Below, in pieces: positions 12,560 to 23,557 of a DNA stretch of 64,000 nt (the stretch's first letter is position 1; every line of letters begins with the position of its first letter). The stretch lies in contig NC_037263.1 in assembly GCF_000002425.4 (NCBI RefSeq), positions 5,208,959 to 5,272,958 on the forward strand. Reading direction: 5' to 3'. A program made the position numbers and the translations under genes. The notes beneath the pieces are model-generated. The model saw only the letters and a list, made by a program, of their open reading frames with translations. It searched no databases and was not told where the DNA came from. Source of the DNA: Physcomitrium patens. Its lineage: Eukaryota > Streptophyta > Bryopsida > Funariales > Funariaceae.

Positions 12560-14250
12560 AAAATCCTTACAAAGTTTCTATCCCTTTGGCTCGCTCGATT
12601 GATCAATCCCAATATTCTCTATAGATGGTTTGATTGATTCCAATTCTAATGATAAGTCTTCATTCTCTTCTAATACTTCTATTAGCTCTGTTCTCAATTG
12701 GGTTGATAAGTCCTCATTATATACTCCCAATTTAAAAACTTGAGCCTCCAATTACAAAATCTTGACATCTTTTGCTTCCAAATGGTATTGCTATTATTTC
12801 ATCTTCTCCTCTAATTGATTTATTATTGAAACTGGTAGAGTAGACATTTGTGACTGACCAATACTGGCTAAATCACCTTCCAATTTGGTCACTATAACTT
12901 TTAAGGTTTCAATTTTTGCTTGTAACTTTTCTGTTTCAATTCTATATTGGTCTCCTAATTTTTTTTTCTTGTTCTAATAACTCTGCCTTCTCTTATTCTA
13001 CTTTCAATTAATACTTCACCTCTTCTCATTTCAAACTCTATATCTTATGATTCTGTAATAGTTCTTGCCTTTAGCCTTCTAGGAGACATTGAATGTGTTC
13101 TTTTTTTTTGTGCAAGCTTCCTATTTTTCTTCAAATTTATGCTCTAATAGTAACTTGGATTTCATATTTTTCTAGATAATTTAATCCTATTTCTTAAATT
13201 GATAGCTTTGCTCCAATTTTTTTTTTTTGCTTACGTCCAATTGTTGCCTTAAATTTTCTTTTCCATCCAATTTATTCACCATGAGTTCTAATTTAGAAAT
13301 TTGAGCGAATATAACTTCCTTATAATTTATACTTTTTAATATTCTACCTTGTAAAAATGGTAACTGGTTGATGTCCATCAAAAGTGAGACTTTAGTCTTC
13401 ACCTCAATCAGTGAACAAATTGGAATCCACTCTGATATAATCTTTGGTATAGCCTTTTCTTCCAATGAATTACTTAATTCTTTAATTTTGTGTATCACGA
13501 CCCTTAGACTAACTGTCAGTACCATTGAACTTCAAACACATTGTTGAGGTACTGGGGAGGGTATATTTTTCTCTTTTACTCGTAGTGTTTGACTCAATGT
13601 ATACGCAATCATAGAGTATACATAATTGGAGCAGAGAAAAGATGCAAAATTTTCCATCTTTTACTTGATTTCCATCTTTGCATCGATTCTAATTGCTACA
13701 AAAGCTGCCTAATTAAATACCATATCTTCAAGCATTCCTACTATAGCAAACAATAGCCATTTAGACATATATATGGTATATCAATTCAAGCCCAACTGCT
13801 TTTGAACAAAATCCATCCACTCTATAAGCTCTGGTATAAGTATCTCTATCATTTGCCAATATTTACTTTTCTCAAATGATGACATGCCACTTTTGAAATA
13901 ACTTCTTAGTTTGAAATCACTAGATACTTCAACATCCACCGTAAGCTTATCAATTGGAAGATACAGTATATTTTGTAAGATAGTCTCATCAATCCCAATA
14001 ATACTCTTCTAGACAATACTCAAATCATCCTTTGGGTCATAATTTGCTATATACTCTTCCACCAATTCTACATCAATTAGTGGCAAGTTATCTGATCTTC
14101 GCAAAAATTAATATAACTATGTATTTTAAAAATCTCTTTGCCTTTTTAGTGACCAATAAATTTCTAACTTCATTTATTCCATATTGATAAGAACCATTGG
14201 GGACGATGATTCCAAATTACTCTTAGCTCTCACATTTTAGTAACTTTCTT
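12560..14250 (-). pseudogene. B3 extra ORF between pol and 3' LTR (broken)
   Basis: Homologue of the B2 extra ORF, read leftwards from about 14250. The N-terminal globular part (13700-14250) is followed by long E/K/Q-rich helical sequence (12640-13500); the longest open piece is 112 codons at 13187-13525. The C-terminal segment retains the pattern seen in B2 and B1 (about 12690-12790). It is intact in no copy here, so function is unknown. Its conservation in B1, B2 and B3 says it belongs to the family. Confidence 0.6.
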
Positions 14251-14671
14251 CTTTGTCCATAGCTCTCTTCACTCTTTCTATCAAGATTGTGGAATACTTG
14301 CTTCTCACTTTTTTCTTGTACTAATATTACTTTCTTGCTTATTGAAATAAATCCTACACTCTAATAGTTACATCTCAAACAATAATGTTTAAAATATTGA
14401 AAAAAACTTCCACTAAGTGCCCCACTCCTAATCTTTTACTCGGGATCTGAATCAACAATCCTTTATCTAGTTTATCCTAACTTCACTTTTGATTTTTCTC
14501 ACTCATTGGTATTAGGATTTAAAACCAACCATCAGCCATCTTTAATATCCATCATATACCTATGAGTATAAGTAATCTATTATTCATAGATAAGCCCTCT
14601 TCTTTCCAATTTTAAAAATCTATCTCGGATTTATATATAATAAAGTTGTAATTGATTTTTTTTGATACGTG
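14251..14671 (-). other. B3 spacer between integrase and extra ORF, with internal purine tract
   Basis: No ORF. At 14418-14431 it holds TGCCCCACTCCTAA, the reverse complement of the same TTAGGAGTGGGGC tract that lies next to the 3' LTR. Bases 14667-14671 (ACGTG) are the left TSD of B2. Confidence 0.6.
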
Positions 14672-15447
14672 TGTGATTATCATTTTACTTATTCTACAAT
14701 TCCTTCCAAAATAAAACCTGTATAGGGAAATTCGAACACAGGGAAAGACTAAGCACATGAGTTTCACTTCTTAGGGTCACACAATTAATTGTATTCCGAA
14801 CCACTAAAATACTAAGAAACACTACAATGCTTCCTCCTAGTAACAATATTCCTTCATCAACTAATAACCACAATGTGCAACCCTGCACTCTCAAAAGTTC
14901 ACTCAAAATTCAATAAATTCCATCCAATACCAGGAATAACAAACTTCACTCCAATCAATCTAAATTCTTAGAATTCATGTAATCATACACTTCCTCTATC
15001 GAAACACAGACACACAACTCTCAATAAAAAACAATCATAATCTTCCATCCATAATCAATCTTCCAATAACTTCTCATATAATTCAATCATTTAATACTCC
15101 AATTACATAATCAATAACTCATAAATCAATCTCTGATTTATTCCACAGACTCACTTCTCAATATTCAGAAACTATCCATTATTCTTCAATAATAAAGAAA
15201 ACAAAAGAAACAAAGAGGAAGCACCAAGTTTAATCCCGGCTCATGACTATCACAGTCTGGCCCTTTCTTCCTCTCTCCCATCCTTCTTATACTACCCCAA
15301 AATATCAACTCCTATACTATGGATGATAACTACTTTTCCTGACTATTCATCTATTCTACCTACTGAACTACCTTTTTAGTAGTTATCTATCCCTGTTTAT
15401 ACTATACACTAGATATTTATATTTTGAAAATAACTACTTATTCTACA
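14672..15447 (-). repeat. B2 3' LTR
   Basis: Plus-strand text starts TGTGATTATC and ends TTATTCTACA. Near-identical layout to 37442-38218. Reversed TATA box (CTTATA, 15286-15291) followed upstream by the conserved block around GGCTCATGACTATCACAGTC. Confidence 0.9.
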
Positions 15448-15463
15448 TAGCCTCACTCCTAAC
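15448..15463 (-). other. B2 3' polypurine tract
   Basis: TAGCCTCACTCCTAAC on the plus strand, i.e. GTTAGGAGTGAGGCTA directly before the 3' LTR in the sense direction. It resists RNase H and primes plus-strand DNA. A near-copy occurs at 17309-17321. Confidence 0.6.
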
Positions 15464-15504
15464 TGTGCAGTGTCCCCGCAAACATAGTATTGATAAACAA
15501 AAAA

Positions 15505-15507
<3 letters not shown>

Positions 15508-15536
<29 letters not shown>
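15508..15536. repeat. Poly-T tract at the end of the B2 extra ORF
   Basis: About 29 consecutive T residues next to the end of the extra ORF in B2. Confidence 0.9.
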
Positions 15537-15538
<2 letters not shown>

Positions 15539-17138
15539 TGGATTGTTCAATCTCTTCAATTTCTGGCGCTGGCTCCATTTGGTCTTGTTCCAATACTATA
15601 TCTTCTTCCTTTGACTCGTCCTAAATCTTTTTTCTTAATTGAAGTATTAAATCTTCATTATACGCTCCAAATTCTTGAATCTGAGCTTTCAATTGGAGTA
15701 TTCTAGCATCTTTAGCTTCCAGTTGTTGCTGCTGCTGTTGCAATTTTTCCTCCAATTTTCCAATTCTTACTCGCGTTGAGGCAGATGTTTGTGACTGACC
15801 AATACTGACCAAATCACTCTCCAATTTTGTTACTGTTTCCTTCAAAACAACAATTTCTGCCTATAGCTCATCCATTTTGTTTCGATATTGGTCACCCAAT
15901 TGTTTTTTTTCAAGCTCCAATGCCTCCTTCTTCTCTCGTTCCATCTTCAACTAAGCATTCATCTACTCTTGTTTCAATCTATATGATTTGCAAGTTTTTA
16001 GTAATTCTTGCCTTTGATTTTCTAGGATATGCTGAATCCTCTGTTTCTCTTTTGACCAGTTTTCCACTCTCTCATCTAATTCATACTTCACTCGCATCTT
16101 GGATTCTGGTTCTACCTTATTGACTTATTCTTGTTCCTTGATTTTATAATTTTGCTCCAATATTATTTTCTTGCTTGCTTCCTCCTTATCTTTTTAAGCT
16201 ACCCTCATCTTCGAGCTTACTCACCATAAGTTGCAACTGGAAATTTGACCTAATATAACTTCCTTAAGATTCCACCCTTTCGTTACACCCCGTTGAAATC
16301 CTAATTGGTTGCTTTTCTTTAGAACTGGTATTGGTGTCGTCATCTCTATTGTCGACCAAATTAAAACTTGCTCTGGTGTAGATATTGGTCTTGCTTCTCA
16401 TTCTACCACTCTGCTAGATTCTCCCACTTCATACACTATAATCTTTGGATTAATTGTTCCCATTTGTAAACTTGGAACTACTGGTTGAGATTCCTATTTC
16501 AATGTATACTCAATCACTGAGTTTATATAATTGGAATATAGTAGTGAAGCAAACTTCTCCGTCTTCCACTTAGCTCTCATTTCTACATGTATCCTTGTGG
16601 CCACATAAGCTGTCCAATTGAATACTAAGCCTTCTAATGTTCCTATCATGGAAAACAGTAATCGCTTCGTTATATAGGTGGTATGCCGATTCAATGCTAA
16701 TCGCTTCTGAACAAACCGCATCCATTCCATTAGTTCAGGCGTAAGTACTTCCTGTACCTTCCATCTTTGATTTCACTCGAGAGACGACATTCCTCCTTTA
16801 AAGTAGCTTCCTTGTCTGAAGTCATTTGGCGCGTCTCTTCCCACCTCAAGCTCTCCGGTTGATAAATGCAAGACCTTGTATAAGATATTCTCATCTATCT
16901 CAATCAGGACTCCTCTTATCACACTCGAATCATCCTCTAGATCATAATTTTTTATATATTTCGTCACTCGTTCTACATCAATTGGTAGTAGTTTATCCAA
17001 TCTTCGCAAAAACATAAATAATTGTGCATTTTTAAAATTTTTTTGCCTTTTCAATGACCAACAGATATCTAACTTCATCGATTCTATATTGGTGATAACT
17101 ACAAGAGATGACGATCCCAGATTGCACTTAGACCTCAC
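15537..17138 (-). pseudogene. B2 extra ORF: globular N-terminus plus long coiled coil
   Basis: Starts near 17138 and runs about 530 codons with several stops. The N-terminal part (16494-17138) has a compact pattern, VIRGVLIEIDENILYKVLHL and RFVQKRLALNRHTTYITKRL, reminiscent of the 'putative plant transposon protein' domain found in plant retroelement-derived proteins; this is my recognition, not a search result. After a linker (16150-16490) comes a long E/K/Q-rich coiled coil, best kept at 15621-15845 (QQQQQ run, then LEAKDARILQLKAQIQEF). It lies in sense orientation between integrase and 3' LTR, where some retroelements carry an env-like gene, but I see no signal peptide or membrane segment. 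Role unknown. Confidence 0.65.
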
Positions 17139-17640
17139 ATTGCGATGACTTTTCGATCATTTCGGTACTCTCTTTGCTCTTTTTATTGACATTGTGAAAA
17201 TCAAACTTTCAATACTTCCTCGCGCTAATACTATTAGTGATTACTGTCGTAAAGCTTATAGTTCAAAGCATAATGTCTGAAATTTATAACAATGAAACCT
17301 TCTATGAGTGCCCTGCTCCTAACTACTTACTCGGGGTCCAAATCAAGAATATCTAATCTAGTGTACCTTAATCTCACGTCTAATTAAGAATATCTAATTT
17401 TTTGACTAACCATCAATCGTTCCTAGCTATCACAACCTTTCCAATCTTGTCGAATAATCATTATTATGGAGACTCCCTCTCACCACTGAGTAAACCCATC
17501 TCGGATTTACGTATAATACAGACGTAATCAATTTTCCATTAATGTGTGTTGTGAAGTAGATTCCCAAAAAATCTTCCAATTGAATTGAACCATTAGGGAA
17601 ACCTTCCACCACCCGATATGGCCTATGCCATCATACTTAA
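17139..17640 (-). other. B2 spacer after integrase with internal purine tract
   Basis: No credible ORF. TGCCCTGCTCCTA at 17309-17321 is the reverse complement of TAGGAGCAGGGCA, the same tract as the 3' PPT. Also present in B1 and B3 at this position. Confidence 0.6.
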
Positions 17641-18790
17641 AATTTACAAGGAAAGTTGTTAAATCAGCTATCATAAAGTAGCACTAGATCATTGGGCATA
17701 AAATATTTCAGCCGTAACTTACTGTTGTAATAACTCTTTCTGTGGCACTGTATAGCTTCCATGATCAAGAGAGCCATAGCCCTAGCTTCATCCAATTTCT
17801 TCAATTGGACTAACCTATATTGAAGAGATTCTCTATCTCCCATACGTTCATCCAATGCAATTCGTAAACTTTGGACCTCCAATTCAATTGTTAGGATTGC
17901 CTCCTGACCATATACCAATTGAAATGGGATAGAATTGGTAGTTACTTCATATGTAATACGGTACGCCTATAAAGCTGCAAACAATTTAGTGTCCCAATCG
18001 GTTCCCGCTCCTGAAATAGTCTTTGTTAAGATCTTACATAGGATACTGTTGGTCTTTTTTGTATGCCCATTGGCTCGTGGATGATAAGGTGTAGTTTTGT
18101 GGTGCTTGATCTTATACTTCGTTGTTAATGCTTCAATTGTTGCATTAATAAAATGTGTTCTGCGATCACTAACCAATTCTTTCGGAGAGCCAAAACAAGT
18201 GATAATGTTCTCATATAAAAATATTGCTACGATATTGGCATTATCAGTTTTCATTGCCATGGCCTCTGCCCATTTGGTGACATAATCGATGGCTATTAGA
18301 ATATAACGTTTATGTCTATTTCGAGAGGCAGGTGCAATAGGTCCTATAAAGTCAATACCCCATTTTTTGAATGGTGCCTGTGCCAAAATTAGTACCAATG
18401 GCATTGCAGAAGTTCCAATAGGGAGACCAATTCGATGGCAAGGATCACAATGACGAACATATTGGTGTGCATCCAAAAACATTGTTGGCTACCAATATCT
18501 AGCCATTAAAGCCTTACGTGCGATGCTGTCACCCGTAAAATATCCTCTACAACTGTCCAAATGACATCCTTCCAATATTATATGAACTTCACTTTGAAAG
18601 ATGCAATGGCATAAAATTCCATTCCGCCTTTGTTTATACAAGGCATCTCCAATCATGGTATATAATATATTTTTTAAAATCAGACGCTTCTTTAATTTTT
18701 CATTATAAGAAATTAGAAAAGTCTGAAACCTTAGATATTGGATCAATTCACCATATTTGGGTGTAATGACATTCACAACGAATTATTGTG
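17641..18790 (-). pseudogene. B2 integrase
   Basis: Read leftwards: zinc region with HCDPC (18455-18470) and the core (17967-18482) with GIDFIGPI, DYVTKWAEAM, LVSDRRTHF and TPYHPRANGHTKKTN. Two of the three D,D,E residues are visible (D of GIDF, D of VSDR). The third, expected in GQ.E, reads GHTKK, so it is lost. The C-terminal segment (17664-17918) starts MVYGQEAI and ends LVLLYDS, an OTA-type tail with no chromodomain. Internal breaks at about 17925 and 18485. Confidence 0.8.
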
Positions 18791-19990
18791 CATCTGAAAG
18801 AACATTGTTTATCAGCTTATTACCCAGTATATTAGATAAATGGGATAAGTGATCCACATTGGCATGTTTCTTACCGAATCAAACGTTAATCGTAAAGTTG
18901 AATTCTTGAAGAAGTAACACCCATCGAGTAATTTGTCTGCTCAATTGAGGTTTATTTATTATGTACTTAAGTGCATCATGATCAACATGGAACACAAATG
19001 GGTATCCAAGTAGATAGTGGCAAAATTTTTGTACAGAGTAGATTATTCCGGGGGCTTTTCGCTTGGTAGTATTATAATTTCGTTCTATAGCAACGAATTT
19101 TTGGCTCGCATAATATATGGGATGATCTAATCTTTTTTCATCCTTTTGACTGAGAATCGATCCAGTAGCAACATTGGGCATGTCCACATAGACATAAAAC
19201 GGTTCTGTCCAACAAAGTGTTACAAAAATTGGGGTAGATACTAATTTTTGTTTCAATTCATCGAATGCGAAAGTATAGTCTTCAGTCCATATTCGATTAG
19301 ATCCGTCTGATAGGGGTTTCTTTAATAAGTTGATTAATGGTTGACAGATAATCGCAAAGGATTCAATAAAACGCCAATAGTAACTGACATGGCCGATGAA
19401 ACCACATATGCCTGATACCAAATCTGGCTTTGGTAAACCCAATATATGAGTAACTTTATCGGAGTCTATAGCGATACCTTCAATAGAAACAATGTGTCCC
19501 AATAGCTTTCTCGATAGTATGCCAAATTGATACTTCTCCAAATTTAGAGATATCTCATACTTGTCGCATTGATTCAAACAGTGATCCAAATATGCTAGAT
19601 GTTCAGCCGTTGTGCTAAAGGTGCAAAAATTGTCCAAAAATATCTCCATTGATAAACGTAAGTAATCTTGAAATGCTTGTATCATTATCCGTTGAAAAGT
19701 AACTGAGGCATTACATAACCCAAATGGCATTACTTTATAGGCGAATGTATCCCAATCTGTGATAAACGTTGTCATCAACTGGTCTTCTTTGGTAATTTTA
19801 ATTTGATAATACCTCAAAATTCCGTCCAAAAATGAGTAACATTCATGTCCTGCCACTACGTCTAAAATATTGTTTGTAAATGGTAACAAAAAATAGTCCT
19901 TAGTAGCCACATTTAACTTTCAAAAATCTTAACATATCCTGATTTTTCCATTCTTCTTCAGTACCATCACGATTGGCGACACCCATGCAC
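18791..19990 (-). pseudogene. B2 reverse transcriptase and RNase H
   Basis: Long open frame 18879-19910 (343 codons). RT palm: FLDGILRYYQIKI, VMPFGLCNASVTFQR, then FLDN where YxDD is expected (19630-19650). RNase H: FYVYVDMPNVATGSILSQ, YYNTTKRKA-like and FVFHVDHDALKYI blocks. RT copies the genomic RNA and RNase H removes the template. The second active-site Asp reads Asn, and the same change is seen in B3. The N-terminal RT end continues at 19911-20040 after a stop. Confidence 0.85.
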
Positions 19991-20690
19991 TATGCAGAAC
20001 ATGATAAATAAAATCCACGTCGAGAAGTTTATCCAATTCCTCTTTCACTAAAAGAGAATATTTTGGGTTAAGTCGGTGCTGTCTTTGACAAATTGGCGTA
20101 ATACCCTCCTCAAAAATAATCTGGTGTTCACACACTTCGGCTGGAATCCCTTTCAAATCCGCATACAACCACGCAAAGGCAAATTTGTGATGGATAAAAA
20201 ATTGTTTCCAAGCATCCAATTCTGTATCTATAATATCGGCATATATTTTAATTAGGTGTGATCTTTCGTTGGTGCCCAGGTTAATGGATTGACATATAGG
20301 ATCTTCAACAACCTCTGATTTAATTGTCTTCTCCTGATCTGAATATCTTATATTATCCGACATATGGGAACTACCTAATTCTGGTTCCAATGTGCTGACT
20401 CTATTAACTGCGGGATTGTTCATCCATTCTGCAATAGCATGATCGAAGTTTGCTGCATCCTCCACATGAACAAAATATTCTCTGAGTCCTCGATATTGGT
20501 AGGATACTTTTTCCTTACATATATGAATTGGATCATTATCGACTTGCATTGCATTAGTAATTTCATCATGGTTATCCTCAGATTGACCCTCTTCATCAAA
20601 TGTCACTTCCAAGCTTGGAATTTGAGATTCTCCATGATATTAGACTAGGTATATTTGTAAAATAATCGTTTCTCTTTCCTTTCCGATAGT
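19991..20690 (-). pseudogene. B2 protease-RT linker region
   Basis: Open frame 19929-20612 (227 codons). The C-terminal half (VCEHQIIFEEGITPICQRQHRLNPKY..LVKEELDKLLDV) is the conserved lead-in to the RT fingers of the OTA group. The acidic N-terminal half (DEEGQSEDNHDE) is a linker. It joins RT in the polyprotein. Confidence 0.75.
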
Positions 20691-21160
20691 TAATATGCCA
20701 CGGCTCTAATTATTTTTAGCTTTAGCTTGGTATAACCATGGCCATCCCAATAAAATTAGATATGATAATGTGGAACTTTGTAACCTAAAAATGATATAAT
20801 CAATTTTATATACAATCCCTGCTATAGCAGTGTCAATACTACGAAGAATACCCATACGCTTGACTTGACTGTGGTCAACCATTCTTAATACCAACGACAT
20901 GGATAACAATTGAGCTAAACCCAAATTTTTCATTGTTTCCGTCGTCATTAAATTTACACTTGAGCCCTCATCTACTTGAACTCCAAAAATAAGGACTCCA
21001 TCGATGGATACATCAATAGTCGATGCTCCTAGATCGGGGTTCAAACTGACTTCCCAAACTTCCTTAGACCGAGCTCTTTATCATATTAATAAAGAATTCA
21101 ATGTAGAATGACATTCTGACACAATCGCTAATAGTTGCTTCATTGAGATTGATGGTTTGA
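20691..21160 (-). pseudogene. B2 protease
   Basis: Open frame 20706-21044. Aspartic protease pattern with VQVDEGSSVNLMT as the active-site loop (D-E-G-S where retroviral proteases have D-T/S-G), and the flap/core motif LILLGWPWLYQAKAK. B1 and B3 share the layout. It would cut Gag and Pol. The atypical E in the motif may be a lineage trait. Confidence 0.7.
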
Positions 21161-22803
21161 TTTCATCCAAATCCTTCAATATATCATACGATTCCATATT
21201 TGTAGTGATTCCCAAAGCCCTTTTCTTTTTCATGGGCTTCACTTTAACTCCTATCAATAGCTTATCTTACTTCACAGAGTCTGACACCAAAATAGCTGAA
21301 CAAGCTATTTCATACTGTTTCACCATGAGAGGGTCTTTCAATCAGTAAGGCCGTTCTTTGTCCTTTGAGGGTAATAGAACTAGTTCGTGTTGGATCAATA
21401 GTCTCATGCCAGAACCATCATTGGACTGTTTTGACAATCCAGGTCCCAATGCTGATGACGATCCAACTACGATTATTAGATTTGAGTCTAATTATTCATT
21501 AGAAATTGATTCTTCCAATTATAGAATTGGATCTTTTCTTTTTTGCTGGGCCCTTGTAAGCACGATATGCACGTATTCCACCCAGTTTACTGGTGAATCT
21601 TGTGGATCTTGATTATTCTCCTCTGGTTTATTCTGCAATTGAATTTGCTAGTTTCGGCCATTGAAATTAAATGGGACATTGCATTGCTGATAAGTATTCA
21701 TGATTGATTATAATTTACATACATGGGAGCATAGTCATTGTTTGCTCTTGGATTGGAACATTCACTAACATAATGTCCGAGCTTTTTACAACGATAACAT
21801 CGAAGTGATCTCCTTTCAATACCATCAAGAATATTGGGAATATCTACTGGGATGTACCGGCTCGACCTGTTCTATCGGATGGATAAATAATCTCGGTTGT
21901 CTAGTTGGTACTGTAGAATCCGAATTTAATTGCTGAAAGGGTTGATATTCGAAATACCCTTGATAGTTTTGTACCATTCTTTGAGCATTAGTATTGTATT
22001 CCTAATTGTATACCGAATTTTGAAATTTGGAAAAATTTCTATTCGGCTTATTGGAATAAAATCCGTTCCAGCCAAATCTATTTTATGTCTGAATTTGGTT
22101 AACATCCTATGAAGTCGGTTGGATCATTATCTGCTTACTGAGTTTTTGTTGCTTCCATAAATTCCAACAGTTGGTGGTAATATGTTTGCCCCCACAAAAG
22201 GTACATTGTATAGTTATTTGGGGTGATGAAGGACATTCTGTTACTAAATGACTTTGCTCCTTACAATTGCTGCATTAGATAATGGGACACATATTGGTTG
22301 GTTTATGCCTCTTTTCCTTGTCTTTTGCTAAGTTGAGAGCCAGATTCTCTATTTTCTTTGTTAGAGTTATCAACAAAGCCTCATTTGGATCCTTTAGTCC
22401 AGTTTCACTTGATAACTCTTTTGCAGGTACTACTTTTTGATATGGGGAGTATGGAAAATACAAGATTGCAGTTGTTGGTGGTATGTTCTGCAATGGAATA
22501 ACATTCATTACTCCTTGCAGATTAATACTAAGGTTTGCACCGTAATCCAGCATTCTTGGATAACTGCTCCCAATTTCACTCTAGGTTGGTATTGGATAAC
22601 CTACTTGAGATGGAATCATTGTAGCTCCAGTTGTTAAGAATTGGTCATAGTGACATTCTTACTATACCTTTGCTCATGCTAGTGAGGAAGCAACAATGGT
22701 CGGTTGGGCCTCCTTCACGAATAACTTTAATTCTGCTGGATAAAGTCTGTTAACTAATATGGACAAAATAAATAAATCAGGCATTTGGTTATTTGGCCAT
22801 TTA
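21161..22803 (-). pseudogene. B2 gag C-terminal half with zinc knuckles
   Basis: From right to left: capsid C-terminal end, a linker (22275-22553, ITLTKKIENLALNLAKDKEKRHK), knuckle-like SHLVTEC and CTFCGGKHITTNC (22160-22280), a Q/N-rich spacer, and two more decayed knuckles near 21770-21830 and 21690-21730. A protease-proximal linker follows (21161-21650). Knuckles bind RNA for packaging. E inserted at 22808. TSD CTAAG at 22804-22808. Confidence 0.65.
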
Positions 22804-22827
22804 CTAAGTATTAGGGACATAGTCCTT

Positions 22828-22970
22828 AGAACCTTCTATAGACAAGTTTCTAGAACCTTCTAGTGACAAGTTTCTAGAACCTTCTAGTGACAAGTTTCTA
22901 AAATCTTCTAGAGACAAGTTTCTAGAACCTTCTAGAAGCAAGTCTCTGGAACCTTTTAGAAGCTTCTTAG
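22828..22970 (+). repeat. 24-bp tandem repeat with heat-shock-element motif (E 5' LTR)
   Basis: Five full units and a partial sixth of AGAACCTTCTAGTGACAAGT plus TTCT, starting at 22828, 22852, 22876, 22900, 22924 and 22948. Each unit contains GAAccTTC, and the fifth reads GAAccTTCtaGAA (22925-22937), a perfect three-unit heat-shock element. The 3' LTR has only one to two units. Confidence 0.85.
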
Positions 22971-23049
22971 TTGGTAGAAGATGTTAGGAATATAGTCCTT
23001 AGAACCTTTTAGAGACAAGTTTTTAGAATCTTCCAGAAAAAAGTCTCTG

Positions 23050-23067
23050 GAACCTTCTAAAAGCTTC
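23050..23067 (+). promoter_or_regulatory. Heat-shock-element-like site, E 5' LTR
   Basis: GAAccTTCtaAAAgcTTC, one base away from four perfect alternating GAA/TTC units, about 42 bp upstream of the TATA box at 23109. In the 3' LTR the same place (28666-28683) is perfect. The pattern is the known binding site of heat-shock factors. Use in this element is inferred. Confidence 0.55.
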
Positions 23068-23278
23068 CTAGTTGGTAGAAGTTGCTTGAGAAGCTTCTTA
23101 AATAGGAGTATATATTGGAATCGAGGCTAAAGAGTTCTTCAATCTCGACAACACATCTCTTGGAGCTCTAACTCACCTCTTTGGTGTTGTTCTTGTATTC
23201 ATCTGATTAATCTAGTTCTTGTCAGTTCTTCTTGAACTTCTTGTTAGATCTTGACCTTGTATTTTTATGTCCGTGACA

Positions 23279-23557
23279 GTTTATCGAGACTTCACTGACC
23301 TCAGATATCAGAGCTAGTTTCTTCCTTGTTAGAGTACGGATTATCCCTCTGCTTGGAAGTATACTAGTATTTTAGAGGTTGCAGATTATCCTCTTCTAAA
23401 CAGATACTTCTTATATTACAATATTAGAGTCTTATTCTTCTTAGAGAGAGTGGATTACCCCTTTTTTGAAGCTCTTAAGGCATTTTAGAGGTTGCGGAGT
23501 ACCCTCCTCTAAACCAATATTGTCTTCTTATAGAGTCATTTCTGTCCTTCTTTTAGA
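23279..23557 (+). other. E leader with 114-bp tandem duplication
   Basis: No ORF. A likely primer site, TATCAGAGC (23305-23313; initiator-Met tRNA type), lies 26 bp after the LTR instead of the usual 0-5 bp. The motifs GGATTATCCC (23338), AGATTATCCT (23383), GGATTACCCC (23452) and GGAGTACCCT (23496) show a unit of about 114 bp repeated twice; the same motif occurs in the A2 leader. Confidence 0.6.

Larger units (their letters stand above)
22809..23278 (+). repeat. E 5' LTR with duplicated 5' end
   Basis: Ends CCGTGACA. A full LTR copy equivalent to the 3' LTR begins at 22982 (TGTTAGGAAT), giving 297 bp. In front of it lies an additional partial LTR (22809-22981) that repeats the LTR start and carries an expanded 24-bp repeat. 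The TSD lies outside this extra piece, so the enlarged LTR is part of the inserted element. TATA box TATATATT at 23109-23116. Confidence 0.85.

Noticed and set aside
14694-14906. 70-codon ORF in the B2 LTR, with similar ORFs at 37459-37677 and 61777-62052
   Set aside because: They share peptide text because the LTRs are the same repeat. The frame crosses LTR signals and is not open in B1. Treated as LTR DNA, not a gene.
15537-17138. Env-like gene in family B
   Set aside because: Position fits, but no signal peptide, cleavage site or membrane segment is visible; coiled-coil content alone is not evidence for an envelope protein.
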